Of a stretch of DNA of 64,000 nucleotides, positions 53,876-61,907 are shown in pieces. Both the position numbers and the translations under genes were made by a program. The stretch lies in assembly GCA_964521195.1 (NCBI GenBank), contig CAZFRE010000001.1, positions 372,001-436,000 of the forward strand, read 5' to 3'. Every line of letters begins with the position of its first letter. Position 1 is the first letter of the stretch. The stretch is from CAWDNM01 sp964521195. Its GTDB lineage: Bacteria > Actinomycetota > Coriobacteriia > Anaerosomatales > JAAXUF01. Under the pieces are notes generated by a model. That model saw only the letters and a list, made by a program, of their open reading frames with translations. It made no database searches and was not told where the DNA came from.

Positions 53876-54640
53876 ATGATGGAGATGCTTCACAGCCTGC
53901 TCGACTGGTCGCTGGCCGCGCTCGACCAGTACGGGTACGCGATCGTCTTCGCCGCGACCGTGCTGGAGAACATCTTCGTGGTCGGGAGTTTCACGCCCGG
54001 TGACGTCATCACCACGACGGCGGCGTTCACCGCGTCGACCCCGGCCGGCAACTCGCTCTCGGTCTGGGGCATCTTCGCCGCCGCGGTTCTCGGCACGTGG
54101 ATCGGCACCAACATCAGCTACATCATCGGTGCGCGAGGCGGCAAGGCGCTCATAGAACGGGTGGGACCGCGGTTCGGCATCTCCGTGGAGGCGATCGAGG
54201 CCGGAGACGAATACTTCGACGAGCGCGGCCCGGCCACGATCATCTTCGCGCGCTTCGTGGCGGTCCTGAAGAACCTCGCGCCCGCGATCGCCGGAGCCTC
54301 TCGGCTCAAGCTGTGGGTGTTCGAGGTCTACTCGGCCATCGGGGCGGTTCTGTACGCGGGCATCCTCGTCGCGCTCGGCTGGTTCCTGGGCGCCAACTTC
54401 CAGCAGGGACTCAGGTACTTCGGCGCGTTCTCGTGGATCATGTTCATCGTCGTGCTCGTCGCCATCGTGGTCGGGTGGCAAGGTAAGCGCCGTCGAGACA
54501 AGCGGGTCGTTCGGCGCCAGGCCGCACGGTTCGAGACGGAGCACGGTCGGTTGGCCTGCGGTGATGAGTCCGATGCGTCCGCGCCCGCGCCGGACGAAAC
54601 GCCGGGTGGCGGGGGACCGCACGATGTCGACGCGGGATGA
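53876..54640 (+). CDS. DedA-family membrane protein
   Basis: 254 residues. Hydrophobic helices surround the DedA signatures ENIFVVGSFTPGDVITTTAAF, GTWIGTNISYIIGARGGKALIERVGPRFG and FFARFVAVLK-like IIFARFVAVLKNLAPAIAGASRL. DedA proteins support polyprenyl- or phospholipid flipping and membrane homeostasis. The basic C-terminal tail continues in a Pro/Gly-rich stretch. Two ATGs (53876 and 53879) follow TTGGAAGGGATGACG at a rather long distance. The 3' end overlaps birA by 17 bp. Confidence 0.88.
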   Translation: MMEMLHSLLDWSLAALDQYGYAIVFAATVLENIFVVGSFTPGDVITTTAAFTASTPAGNSLSVWGIFAAAVLGTWIGTNISYIIGARGGKALIERVGPRFGISVEAIEAGDEYFDERGPATIIFARFVAVLKNLAPAIAGASRLKLWVFEVYSAIGAVLYAGILVALGWFLGANFQQGLRYFGAFSWIMFIVVLVAIVVGWQGKRRRDKRVVRRQAARFETEHGRLACGDESDASAPAPDETPGGGGPHDVDAG

Positions 54641-55610
54641 CGTGCTTGCGGCCCTCCGAGAGGCGGGCGAGTGCGGCGTCAGCGGCGAGGCGCTCGCAGG
54701 TGAGCTCGGCATAAGCCGCGTCGCGGTGGGCAAGCACGTCGCCGCCTTGCGCGAGGTAGGCTACGTCATCGACGCCGAGCCGGGCGTCGGCTACCGGCTC
54801 CGGAGCGCGCCCGACCTCCCGCTGCCGGCCGAGGTCGCCTGGCGAGTCGGCGCGGCGGGATGGATGCGCCTCACCGGTGGCGGCGAGACCGGCTCCACGA
54901 GTGATGACGCGCGAGCCCTGGCGCGCGAAGGCACTCCGGGGGGTACGGTGGTTCTCGCGTCGTCGCAGTCGAGCGGGCGAGGCCGACTCGGGCGTTCGTG
55001 GCTTTCGCCCACCGGCGGCCTCTACCTCTCGCTCGTGCTCAAGCCGGAGGTCGCACCGAGTGAGCTGCCTTCGCTCTCGCTCGCGATCGGTCTCGGGATC
55101 GTCCGAGGGCTCGAGGGTTGTTTCGGGGTCCGGCCGACGTTGAAGTGGCCCAACGACGTGCAACTCGCCGGGGGCAAGCTCGCCGGCATCCTGCTTGAAA
55201 TGGCCGCGGAAGCCGACCGTGTGAACTGGGTGGTCGTGGGCGTCGGCGTGAACGTGCGGACCGTGCCCGAGCTCGACGGCGTGCCGGCGGCATGTCTCGA
55301 CGACGTGGTGCCCGGGGTCCTGATCGCCGAAGTCGCCGCGGCGGTGCTCGACGGAATTGCCGAGACGTACGCGATCTGGACCGAGTGCGGGTTCGCCGCA
55401 CTGGCGTCGGAGTACGAAGCACGATCGAGCCTGACCGGTCACGCTGTGTCGGTCTGGGACATGTCGGGGGCGATGAAGGCGGCCGGTACGGTGATGGGTG
55501 TCGACGAAGCGGGCAGGTTGCTCGTCGCGACGCTCGCGGGAGTCGAGGCGATCGTCGCGGGCGAGGTCACGCTGCACGCGCCCGAGGAGCCAACCGGCGC
55601 GGTAGGCTAG
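54624..55610 (+). CDS. birA: Bifunctional biotin protein ligase/biotin operon repressor
   Basis: 328 residues. An N-terminal winged helix (REAGECGVSGEALAGELGISRVAVGKHVAALREVGY, about 10-45) precedes the ligase domain with ETGSTSDDARALA, SSGRGRLGRSWLSPTGGLY, LKWPNDVQLAGGKLAGILLEM and a C-terminal SH3-like domain. It attaches biotin to carboxylases and, through the HTH, represses biotin genes. The BirA operator 33 bp downstream confirms the regulatory role. The ATG at 54624 lies inside the end of the DedA gene behind a GGGGG run. Confidence 0.94.
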   Translation: MSTRDDVLAALREAGECGVSGEALAGELGISRVAVGKHVAALREVGYVIDAEPGVGYRLRSAPDLPLPAEVAWRVGAAGWMRLTGGGETGSTSDDARALAREGTPGGTVVLASSQSSGRGRLGRSWLSPTGGLYLSLVLKPEVAPSELPSLSLAIGLGIVRGLEGCFGVRPTLKWPNDVQLAGGKLAGILLEMAAEADRVNWVVVGVGVNVRTVPELDGVPAACLDDVVPGVLIAEVAAAVLDGIAETYAIWTECGFAALASEYEARSSLTGHAVSVWDMSGAMKAAGTVMGVDEAGRLLVATLAGVEAIVAGEVTLHAPEEPTGAVG

Positions 55611-55642
55611 CTCGTGCTTGACCCGGTCGGGAGCGGACGCTA

Positions 55643-55674
55643 CCGTAAACCGCCAAGACACTGATGGTTTACGG
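55643..55674. promoter_or_regulatory. BirA operator upstream of bioY
   Basis: CCGTAAACC (55643-55651) and GGTTTACGG (55666-55674) are perfect inverted arms separated by 14 bp. The known BirA consensus is a TGTAAACC/GGTTTACA inverted repeat with a 14-16 bp spacer, so eight core bases per arm match or nearly match. It ends 8 bp before the bioY ATG and covers its ribosome-binding region. Confidence 0.9.
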
Positions 55675-55682
55675 GAGATCGA

Positions 55683-56252
55683 ATGGCGAGCTCGACCTCG
55701 GACAGGCAACCCTCTGCACGTCGCGTACGTTCGCTCGCCGTGGCCGCGCTGGTGGCCGCTCTGACCGCGGCGATCAGCCCGATCTCGCTCGAGATCGGCC
55801 CCGTGCCCATCACGCTGCAGACATTCGGGGCCGCGCTGGCCGCGATGCTGCTCGCATCCGGCTGGGCGGCGGCCTCGATGGCGCTGTACGTTGCGATCGG
55901 GGCGGCTGGCCTGCCGGTCTTCTCGGGTGGGCAGAGCGGGCTTGCCGTGGTGACCGGCCCCACGGGAGGCTACCTCGTCGGTTTCATCGTCGGTGCGGGG
56001 GTCGCCTCGGCGGTCCGTTCCGGGCTTCGCGCAGCGGGGTCGTCGCACCCGGTCGCCGACGTCGGCGCCGGCGTCGTGCTGCTCACGGTGGTCTATGGCT
56101 TGGGCACCGCGTGGCTCGCACGCTCGCTCAACCTGCCACTTCCCGCCGCCGCGGCGCTGGGGGTCGCCCCGTTCGTGGTCGGCGACATCGTGAAGGTCGG
56201 CCTCGCGATCGTGGTCGCCGAGGCGGTTCGCAAGGCGGGCGTCGACCTCTAG
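55683..56252 (+). CDS. bioY: Biotin transporter BioY (ECF S component)
   Basis: 189 residues and about six helices. LTAAISPISLEIGPVPITLQTFGAALAAMLL and FSGGQSGLAVVTGPTGGYLVGF are BioY signatures. It binds biotin in the membrane, alone or with an energy-coupling EcfAT module, which is not in the window. Expression is controlled by BirA through the operator just upstream. GGGAGATCGA precedes the ATG. The end overlaps the convergent PhoR-like gene by 4 bp. Confidence 0.94.
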   Translation: MASSTSDRQPSARRVRSLAVAALVAALTAAISPISLEIGPVPITLQTFGAALAAMLLASGWAAASMALYVAIGAAGLPVFSGGQSGLAVVTGPTGGYLVGFIVGAGVASAVRSGLRAAGSSHPVADVGAGVVLLTVVYGLGTAWLARSLNLPLPAAAALGVAPFVVGDIVKVGLAIVVAEAVRKAGVDL

Positions 56253-57292
56253 GCGACGGAGGGTGCCGCAGGCTCCTCAGCGGGGATCGCCGGCAGCGTG
56301 ACGGTGAGCTTGGCGCCGCCCTCCGGGAGGTTCGCTGCCTCGATGCGCCCGCCGTGCGCCACCACGATCGCGCGCACGATGGCCAGGCCGAGCCCGGCGC
56401 CGCCGCTCGTACGGGTACGGCTCGTGTCGGCCCGGTAGAAGCGATCGAACAGTCTCGGCAGGTCTGCCTCGGGGATTCCCGGACCGTCGTCGAGTACCGC
56501 GAGGACAGCACGGTCACCGTCGGCGGTCAGCTCGACCTGCACGTGCCCGCCCTCGCCGACGATCCGGCTCGCGTTGTCGACGAGGTTCGTCACGACCTGC
56601 TGCAGCCGGTCCACATCGCCGAGTACGAGCGGAGCGCGCCCGTTCACGGTGAGCGACACCTCGCGGTCCTCCAGCAGCGGCTCGAGCATCGCGGCAGCGC
56701 GGTCCGCCGCCAAGCGCAGGTCGACCCGGGTGATCGGCAACTCGCCGGTCGCGCCTTCGATGCGCTGCAGCGTGAGCAGGTCGTTCGCGAGCCTTCCGAG
56801 CCGCTCGGCCTCGAGCGCGATCGTCGACAGGAACCGCTGCTGGTCCTCGGGCTCGACGTCCCCGTCGAGCAGGGTCTCGGCAGCGCCGCGGATCGCCGTG
56901 AGCGGGGTGCGCAGCTCGTGGCTCACGTCGCTCACGAACTGCGTCTTGCGGCGCTCTTCGCGCTTGAGCTCCTCGAGTGCGTCGTCGATCTGGCCCGCCA
57001 TCTGGTTGAACGCCTCGGCGACGATGCGGGTCTCGCGCGGTCCGCCGACCTCCGCCCGCGCGGAGTGGTTGCCTGACGCGAACGCGCGTGCCGAGACGCC
57101 CAGCCGCTCGAGCGGTGCGATGATGCGGACGGCGATGACGCGGCCTGCGAGCCACGCGAGGATGCCGGTGGCGACGATCGCCGCGATGCCCGCCGACAGC
57201 CGGTAGCTGGCCGAGATGAACGTGATGGCTGCGGCCAGGACCGCGATGACGCCCATCCAGATCGCGATCTTCGAGCGCAGGGTGCTGCCCAT
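56249..57292 (-). CDS. PhoR/WalK-type sensor histidine kinase without an extracytoplasmic domain
   Basis: 347 residues. Two N-terminal helices (about 11-28 and 34-51) are separated by only a few residues, so no periplasmic sensor exists. A HAMP-like region (about 52-105), HisKA with FVSDVSHELRTPLTAIRG (His125), N-box QQVVTNLVDNASRI, and G boxes DDGPGIP and GGAGLGLAIVRAIV follow. Substrate phosphorylation of the adjacent OmpR-type regulator is expected. It begins 48 bp after that regulator's stop. It probably reads a membrane or cytosolic cue. Confidence 0.92.
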   Translation of the reverse strand: MGSTLRSKIAIWMGVIAVLAAAITFISASYRLSAGIAAIVATGILAWLAGRVIAVRIIAPLERLGVSARAFASGNHSARAEVGGPRETRIVAEAFNQMAGQIDDALEELKREERRKTQFVSDVSHELRTPLTAIRGAAETLLDGDVEPEDQQRFLSTIALEAERLGRLANDLLTLQRIEGATGELPITRVDLRLAADRAAAMLEPLLEDREVSLTVNGRAPLVLGDVDRLQQVVTNLVDNASRIVGEGGHVQVELTADGDRAVLAVLDDGPGIPEADLPRLFDRFYRADTSRTRTSGGAGLGLAIVRAIVVAHGGRIEAANLPEGGAKLTVTLPAIPAEEPAAPSVA

Positions 57293-57340
57293 GGTGGCTC
57301 CTCGGCGGGTGTGATGGCGGCGGTGTGCCAGGCGGGAGGC

Positions 57341-58045
57341 TTATGCGGCGCGGAAGCGGTAGCCGTAGCCGCGCACGGTCTCGACGAGCGCGGGGTCGCA
57401 GCCGGCTGCCTCGAGCTTGTCGCGCAGCCGCTTGACGTGCGTGTCGACCGTCTTGGTCTCGACGAGGAACTCCCAGCCCCACGCCTCGCGCAGCAGCTGG
57501 TCGCGGGAGAGCACCTTGCCGCCGTGACGCATGAGGCAGGCGAGCAGCTCGAACTCGCGTGGCGTGAGGTCGATGAGCGTGTCACCCGCGGTCGCCGTGT
57601 GCGCGCCTTCGTCGAGCACGATGCCGGCAAGCTCGATGTGCTCGCCTGCCACGCCGGGCTCGCGGGCGCCTGCGGGCGCGCGTCGCAGCAACGCTTTCAC
57701 GCGCGCCGTGAGCTCGCGCACGCCGAACGGCTTGGCGAGATAGTCGTCGCCGCCGATCTCGAGTCCGACGACCTTGTCCAGCTCGGTATCGCGGGCGGAC
57801 AGGAACAGGACGGGCACGCTCGAATCGATGCGGAGCCGGCGACAGACCTCGTAGCCGTCCATCCCCGGCAGCATCACGTCGAGGACGACGAGGTCGAACG
57901 GGTGCGTCTTCGCGAGCGCGAGGGCATCGTCGCCGTTCGCCGCGACGGCGACGTCGTAGCCTTCCTTGCGCAGGTTGTAGCTCACGAACTCCGTGATGGA
58001 CGCTTCATCGTCGACCACGAGGATGCGGGCGGGGGTGTCGGTCAC
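57341..58045 (-). CDS. OmpR/PhoB-family response regulator
   Basis: 234 residues. Receiver: ILVVDDEASI, phospho-acceptor Asp56 in LVVLDVMLPGMDG and Lys in DDYLAKPFGVREL. C-terminal winged helix: LTPREFELLACLMRHGGKVLSRDQLLREAWG and ETKTVDTHVKRLRDKL, ending VRGYGYRF. GTG 58045 follows GGGAGGCCTTT. A TATCAT hexamer at 58142-58137 (minus) is a candidate -10 box. First gene of the two-gene regulatory operon, divergent from coaX. Regulon unknown. 58046-58218 has no other gene. Confidence 0.93.
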   Translation of the reverse strand: MTDTPARILVVDDEASITEFVSYNLRKEGYDVAVAANGDDALALAKTHPFDLVVLDVMLPGMDGYEVCRRLRIDSSVPVLFLSARDTELDKVVGLEIGGDDYLAKPFGVRELTARVKALLRRAPAGAREPGVAGEHIELAGIVLDEGAHTATAGDTLIDLTPREFELLACLMRHGGKVLSRDQLLREAWGWEFLVETKTVDTHVKRLRDKLEAAGCDPALVETVRGYGYRFRAA

Positions 58046-58218
58046 AAAGGCCTCCCGAGAGTCGGCTGCGGGCTGTTCACGCAGGTCAGAGGCGGTGCAT
58101 GCTGCATCGCCCTTGCGGGTAGTCGTGTCTCGGCCGATGATAGCACCGGTGCGGAGCACGCCGTGGCCGCGTCACCGTGCCGTGAAGAACTCCTACCCAC
58201 CCAGGAGGGGATTCGCCC

Positions 58219-58983
58219 ATGCTGCTCGCCGTCGATGTCGGCAACACTCAGACCGTGGTCGGCCTGTTCGCCGATGAGAAGCTCGCCGGGCACTGGCGCA
58301 TCTCGACCAATGCCGCGCTGACCGCCGACGAGCTGCGCGTGAAGGTCGCCGGCCTCCTCGCGCTGGATGGGCTGTCGTGGAGTGACGTGAGCCACGTCAT
58401 CCTCGCTTCGGTGGTGCCGCGTCTGACCGCCGCGTGGGAGGATCTCGTCGCCGCGGCGTGCGACTGCCCGGTGATGGTCGTCGGGCCGGGCCTGAAGACC
58501 GGCATGCCCATCCGCTACGACAACCCGCACGAGGTCGGTGCCGACCGGATCGTCAACGGCGTGGCGGCCTACGCCCGTCTCGGCGGGCCGGTGATCATCG
58601 TGGACTTCGGTACAGCGACCACCATCGACGTGATCGATGCGTCCGGTGGCTACCTGGGCGGAGCGATCGCCCCGGGCGTCGAGACCTCGGCCGAGGCGCT
58701 GTTCTCGAAGGCGGCGCGGCTGTCCAAGGTCGACCTCGAGCCTCCGAGTGCGGTCATCGGCACCAACACCCGCATGAGCGTGCAGGCCGGACTGATGCTC
58801 GGCGAGGCCGCGATGGTCGACGGGCTCGTGCGCCGCACGTGGGCCGAGCTCGGCACCGAGACGCCTGTCATCGCCACGGGAGGGCTCGCCGAGCGCATGG
58901 CCCTGCTGTGCGACACGATCGGCGCGGTCGACCTGGACCTGACGCTCGAGGGGTTGCGGCTCATCTTCGAGCGCAACCGGTAG
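58219..58983 (+). CDS. coaX: Type III pantothenate kinase
   Basis: 254 residues of the ASKHA fold. LLAVDVGNTQTVVGLF is the phosphate-1 motif, followed by GADRIVNGVAAYARLGGPVIIVDFGTATTIDVID and GAIAPGVETSAEALF, all diagnostic for CoaX. It phosphorylates pantothenate made by PanBC, starting CoA synthesis, and uses monovalent cations. AGGAGGGGATTCGCCC precedes the ATG. Its stop is 3 bp from the end of the convergent cca gene. Confidence 0.95.
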   Translation: MLLAVDVGNTQTVVGLFADEKLAGHWRISTNAALTADELRVKVAGLLALDGLSWSDVSHVILASVVPRLTAAWEDLVAAACDCPVMVVGPGLKTGMPIRYDNPHEVGADRIVNGVAAYARLGGPVIIVDFGTATTIDVIDASGGYLGGAIAPGVETSAEALFSKAARLSKVDLEPPSAVIGTNTRMSVQAGLMLGEAAMVDGLVRRTWAELGTETPVIATGGLAERMALLCDTIGAVDLDLTLEGLRLIFERNR

Positions 58984-58986
58984 AGG

Positions 58987-60048
58987 CTACTCCGCGGCGC
59001 GCGGCGGTTTCGCGGAGTCGTCGGCCTCACGCAGCGGGCTCGTCGCGAGCAGATGGTCGCGCACCAGCTCGCGCACGTCCTCACGGCGCTGCTTCGACCA
59101 CTTCAGGTACAGCGCGATGCGCTCCACCAGCTCCACGCCGAGAAGATCGTGCCTCACGTAGGTGCTGCGTCCGGGCTTCTCGGCGCGCACGAATGGCTTC
59201 GCGATGTCGTGCAGAAGCGCGCCCCAGCGCAGGGTGACGTCGGGCTCGGTCGCCGCGACGACGCCCACGGTGTGCTCGAAGAGCGAGCGGTCGTGGTACG
59301 GGGAGTTCTGGTCGTAGCCCACCTGGAGCTCGAGCTCGGGGAGCATGAAGCGCAGCAGTCCGGTGGCGGCCAGCAGCTCGAGCGCGTACGCGACGCTCTG
59401 GCCGACGAGCAGCTTGTCGAGCTCGATCATCCAGCGCTCCCGCGCGACGTGCAGGATGCGGTGTGCATAGCGCTCCATGGCGAGCGTGGTCGCCGGCTCC
59501 ACCGAGAACCCCAGCTGTGACGCGAACCGGGCTGCGCGTAGCATCCGCAGCGGATCCTCCTTGAAGCGCTCGCGGGGGTTTCCCACGGCACGGATCACCT
59601 TCGCCTCGATGTCGGCCACACCGCCGAACAGGTCGATGATCTGCTCGCCCTGCATCGCCATCGAGTTGATGGTGAAGTCGCGTCGCGCGAGGTCGGCGGC
59701 GAGATCGTCGAGAAAGACCACCTCGGGCTTGCGGGTGTCGTCCGGGTACACCTCCGAGCGAAACGTCGTCACCTCGACCAGGCGCCCGTCGGCCTTGAAG
59801 CCCACGGTCCCGTACTTCTTCCCGATGAGGTACGGCCTGCGCCCCGCCGTACGTACGGCCGATTCGATGCGGTCCGGGACGAGCGGCGTGGTGAAGTCGT
59901 AGTCGCTGCACTCGCGGCCCATGAGGACGTCTCTGACAGAGCCGCCCACCAGATACACCGGGTCGACGACTGCGGCGACTGCGTTGTACACCTCGAGCGC
60001 GTGTTTCACCGGACCCGCCCTTTCGACTCGCGCTTCCCGTACAACCAT
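58987..60048 (-). CDS. cca: CCA-adding tRNA nucleotidyltransferase with HD domain
   Basis: 353 residues. The class II nucleotidyltransferase head has VYLVGGSVRDVLMGRECSDYDFTT, YGTVGFKADGRLVEVTTFR and RRDFTINSMAM; the neck contains EDPLRMLRAARFASQLGF. A C-terminal HD hydrolase motif occurs in RWGALLHDIAKP. It adds or repairs the 3' CCA of tRNAs; a poly(A) polymerase role is less likely given length. ATG 60048 is chosen; a GTG at 60009 behind AAAGGGCGG is also possible. Convergent with coaX, divergent from the HTH gene. Confidence 0.9.
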   Translation of the reverse strand: MVVREARVERAGPVKHALEVYNAVAAVVDPVYLVGGSVRDVLMGRECSDYDFTTPLVPDRIESAVRTAGRRPYLIGKKYGTVGFKADGRLVEVTTFRSEVYPDDTRKPEVVFLDDLAADLARRDFTINSMAMQGEQIIDLFGGVADIEAKVIRAVGNPRERFKEDPLRMLRAARFASQLGFSVEPATTLAMERYAHRILHVARERWMIELDKLLVGQSVAYALELLAATGLLRFMLPELELQVGYDQNSPYHDRSLFEHTVGVVAATEPDVTLRWGALLHDIAKPFVRAEKPGRSTYVRHDLLGVELVERIALYLKWSKQRREDVRELVRDHLLATSPLREADDSAKPPRAAE

Positions 60049-60094
60049 ACCCGAGACAGTCAGCGGGCAGCGTCTTCGCGGCGTCCGTGTCGCG

Positions 60095-60124
60095 TATACT
60101 CGCCACGTGCACACTCCTGTGCAC
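60095..60124 (+). promoter_or_regulatory. Promoter with paired GTGCAC palindromes upstream of the HTH gene
   Basis: TATACT (60095-60100) is a good -10 box. Immediately downstream two identical GTGCAC palindromes (60107-60112 and 60119-60124) are spaced exactly 12 bp, about one helical turn. The position near +1 suggests repression, perhaps autorepression by the HTH protein. Confidence 0.45.
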
Positions 60125-60150
60125 ATCCGAGCGCGGCGAGGGGAGGGCGC

Positions 60151-60765
60151 GTGAAGCTCTACCGGATCGGCGACAAGGTCGTCAGCGAGGACAAGCTCCG
60201 CGACGCCATCGCCGCCATCCTCGAGGATCGCCAGGCCGGCGCCACCCAGGATGACGTCGCCAAGAGCCACGGCGTTCAGCGCTCGTTCGTGAGCTTCCTC
60301 GAGTCCCTGGGCGAGGTGCGCAAGGGAAGCCGGGTCGCGCTCGTGGGTTTCCCCGTCGCCAACGCGACCGAGGTCAAAGCACTCGCCGAGAAGCACGCCC
60401 TCGACTTCGTGCTCGTGCTGTCGCAGGAGGAGCGCGAGAGTATCGAGTCCGGCGAGGTCGCCGCGGTGTTCAACACGTTGCTCGAGACGATCGCCACGCT
60501 ACGCGACTACGACACGCTCGTGCTGCTTGCGAGTGATTGGCGCATCAAGACGATGGAGCGCATCCTCGGCACCGAGGTGGTCGGCATCCCACTCGGCCCA
60601 TCGCCGTTGCGCGCTGCGGTCACCGTCGACCTGCAGGAACTCGACGAGGTGCTCTCGGGCGTGATGTCGGCCCGGCCTTCGCACGGCTCGACCAGCCGCG
60701 GTGGCGCGGCGCTCAAGAACGCACAGACGCTCCCCGGGAGGTGGCAGCCATCAAAGAGGTCGTGA
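60151..60765 (+). CDS. Conserved HTH-containing protein of unknown function (paired with next gene)
   Basis: 204 residues. Residues 1-60 carry a helix-turn-helix of Xre-like type (ILEDRQAGATQDDVAKSHGVQRSFVSFLESLGEVRKG). Residues 60-180 form an alpha/beta domain (RVALVGFPVANATEVKALAEKHALDFVLVLSQEER; YDTLVLLASDWRIKTMERILG; VVGIPLGPSPLR). I recall similar proteins in Firmicutes and other anaerobes, found beside the same partner gene and labelled only as transcriptional regulators. GTG at 60151 follows GAGGGGAGGGCGC. The stop overlaps the partner gene start (GTGA). Ligand and targets unknown. Confidence 0.75.
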   Translation: MKLYRIGDKVVSEDKLRDAIAAILEDRQAGATQDDVAKSHGVQRSFVSFLESLGEVRKGSRVALVGFPVANATEVKALAEKHALDFVLVLSQEERESIESGEVAAVFNTLLETIATLRDYDTLVLLASDWRIKTMERILGTEVVGIPLGPSPLRAAVTVDLQELDEVLSGVMSARPSHGSTSRGGAALKNAQTLPGRWQPSKRS

Positions 60766-61670
60766 GCGTGTCGATCGGCTCGTCCAGTCGCGACCACGAG
60801 GTCGAGATCGAACTGCTCGGCGAGCACTTTCGCATCCGCCGAGAGGGCCACGACGGCGACATCGCGAAGGCGGCCGCCCGGTTCGCGGAACTCGACGGGA
60901 AGGTCGACGCGTTTGGGATGGGCGGCATCGACATCTACCTGCGTGCTGACGGGCGCAAGTACTTCTTCCGAGAGGCCAAGAAGCTCGTCAAGGACGTGCA
61001 CCTGACTCCGGTGCTCGACGGCAGCGGCCTCAAGGGGCCCGTCGAAGGCTCGACGATCGACTACCTCACGAACGTTCACGGACTCCAGCTCGCCGGCAAG
61101 AAGGTGCTGATGACCTCGGCCGTCGACCGGTGGGGCATGGCCGAGGCGCTCCAGAACGCCGGTACCGAGCAAGTCTTCGGTGACCTGTTCTACGCGCTCG
61201 ACGTGCCGTTCATCATCAAGCGGTGGAACTCGCTGCGGGCGTTCGTCCGGGTGCTGACGCCGATCGTGGCGCAGCTGCCGTTCTCGGTGCTGTACCCGAC
61301 AGGCGAGAAGCAGGACGAGACTCCGAAGGTCAACCCGACCGCCGGCAAGCTCTACACCTGGGCGGACGTGATCGCGGGCGACTGGCAGTACGTCAAGAAG
61401 TACATGCCGCCCGACATGCGAGGAAAGTGGATCATCACCAATACGACGACGGCAGCCGATGTGGACCTGTGCCGCGAGAGCGGCGTCGAGCTGCTCGTCA
61501 CGTCGACTCCCCGCCTGGAGGGCCGTTCGTTCGGGACCAATGTGATCGAGGCGACGATGGTCGCCCTGGACGGCGCGAAGGGGGAGCTCTCGCCGAAACG
61601 CTACCGGGAACTCCTCGACAGCGTCGGCTTCGAACCTGACGTGCTGTGGTTGCAGCGCGAAGACGACTGA
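60762..61670 (+). CDS. Conserved uncharacterised protein, family sometimes labelled quinate 5-dehydrogenase
   Basis: 302 residues, cytosolic. It starts VSVSIGSSSRDHEVEIELLGEHFRIRR and has DAFGMGGIDIYL, a second-domain start KVLMTSAVDRWGMAEAL, FSVLYPTGEKQDETP, ITNTTTAADVDL and EGRSFGTNVIEA. This pattern recurs in a family I recall being annotated quinate 5-dehydrogenase, without experimental support known to me; no classical NAD-binding GxGxxG motif is visible. The start is uncertain: GTG 60762 gives a coupled GTGA overlap, GTG 60741 and 60768 are alternatives. Function should be treated as unknown. Confidence 0.7.
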   Translation: MSVSIGSSSRDHEVEIELLGEHFRIRREGHDGDIAKAAARFAELDGKVDAFGMGGIDIYLRADGRKYFFREAKKLVKDVHLTPVLDGSGLKGPVEGSTIDYLTNVHGLQLAGKKVLMTSAVDRWGMAEALQNAGTEQVFGDLFYALDVPFIIKRWNSLRAFVRVLTPIVAQLPFSVLYPTGEKQDETPKVNPTAGKLYTWADVIAGDWQYVKKYMPPDMRGKWIITNTTTAADVDLCRESGVELLVTSTPRLEGRSFGTNVIEATMVALDGAKGELSPKRYRELLDSVGFEPDVLWLQREDD

Positions 61671-61744
61671 GGCGAGCCGCGACGAGGTGACCGTCTCGGC
61701 AAAGCGTTTGCTCTGAGCGAGGCACGACCGAGCGAGATTAAGGC

Positions 61745-61803
61745 GCGTTCAGGCTAGCGCCCGTCTGCTCGGCGGTGCTAGTATCGGTGCGTTCAGGCAA
61801 GCG
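61745..61803 (+). promoter_or_regulatory. Direct repeats flanking the ccmE promoter
   Basis: GCGTTCAGGCTAGCG (61745-61759) and GCGTTCAGGCAAGCG (61789-61803) differ at one base and are 44 bp apart, four helical turns. A TAGTAT -10 box (61779-61784) lies between them. This suggests a dimeric or looping regulator. The remaining 61671-61907 shows a GCGCGCG/CGCGCGC hairpin near 61830 and no gene. Confidence 0.45.
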
Positions 61804-61907
61804 GTTGGAACAGCGGTGCTCTCCCTGCGCGCGGTCGCGCGCGGGCGCCTCTCTTCCACGGTTCGCAGGGCTGCGTGTTGCAGCGGCCTGCGTAAGGAGT
61901 TGAGTAC

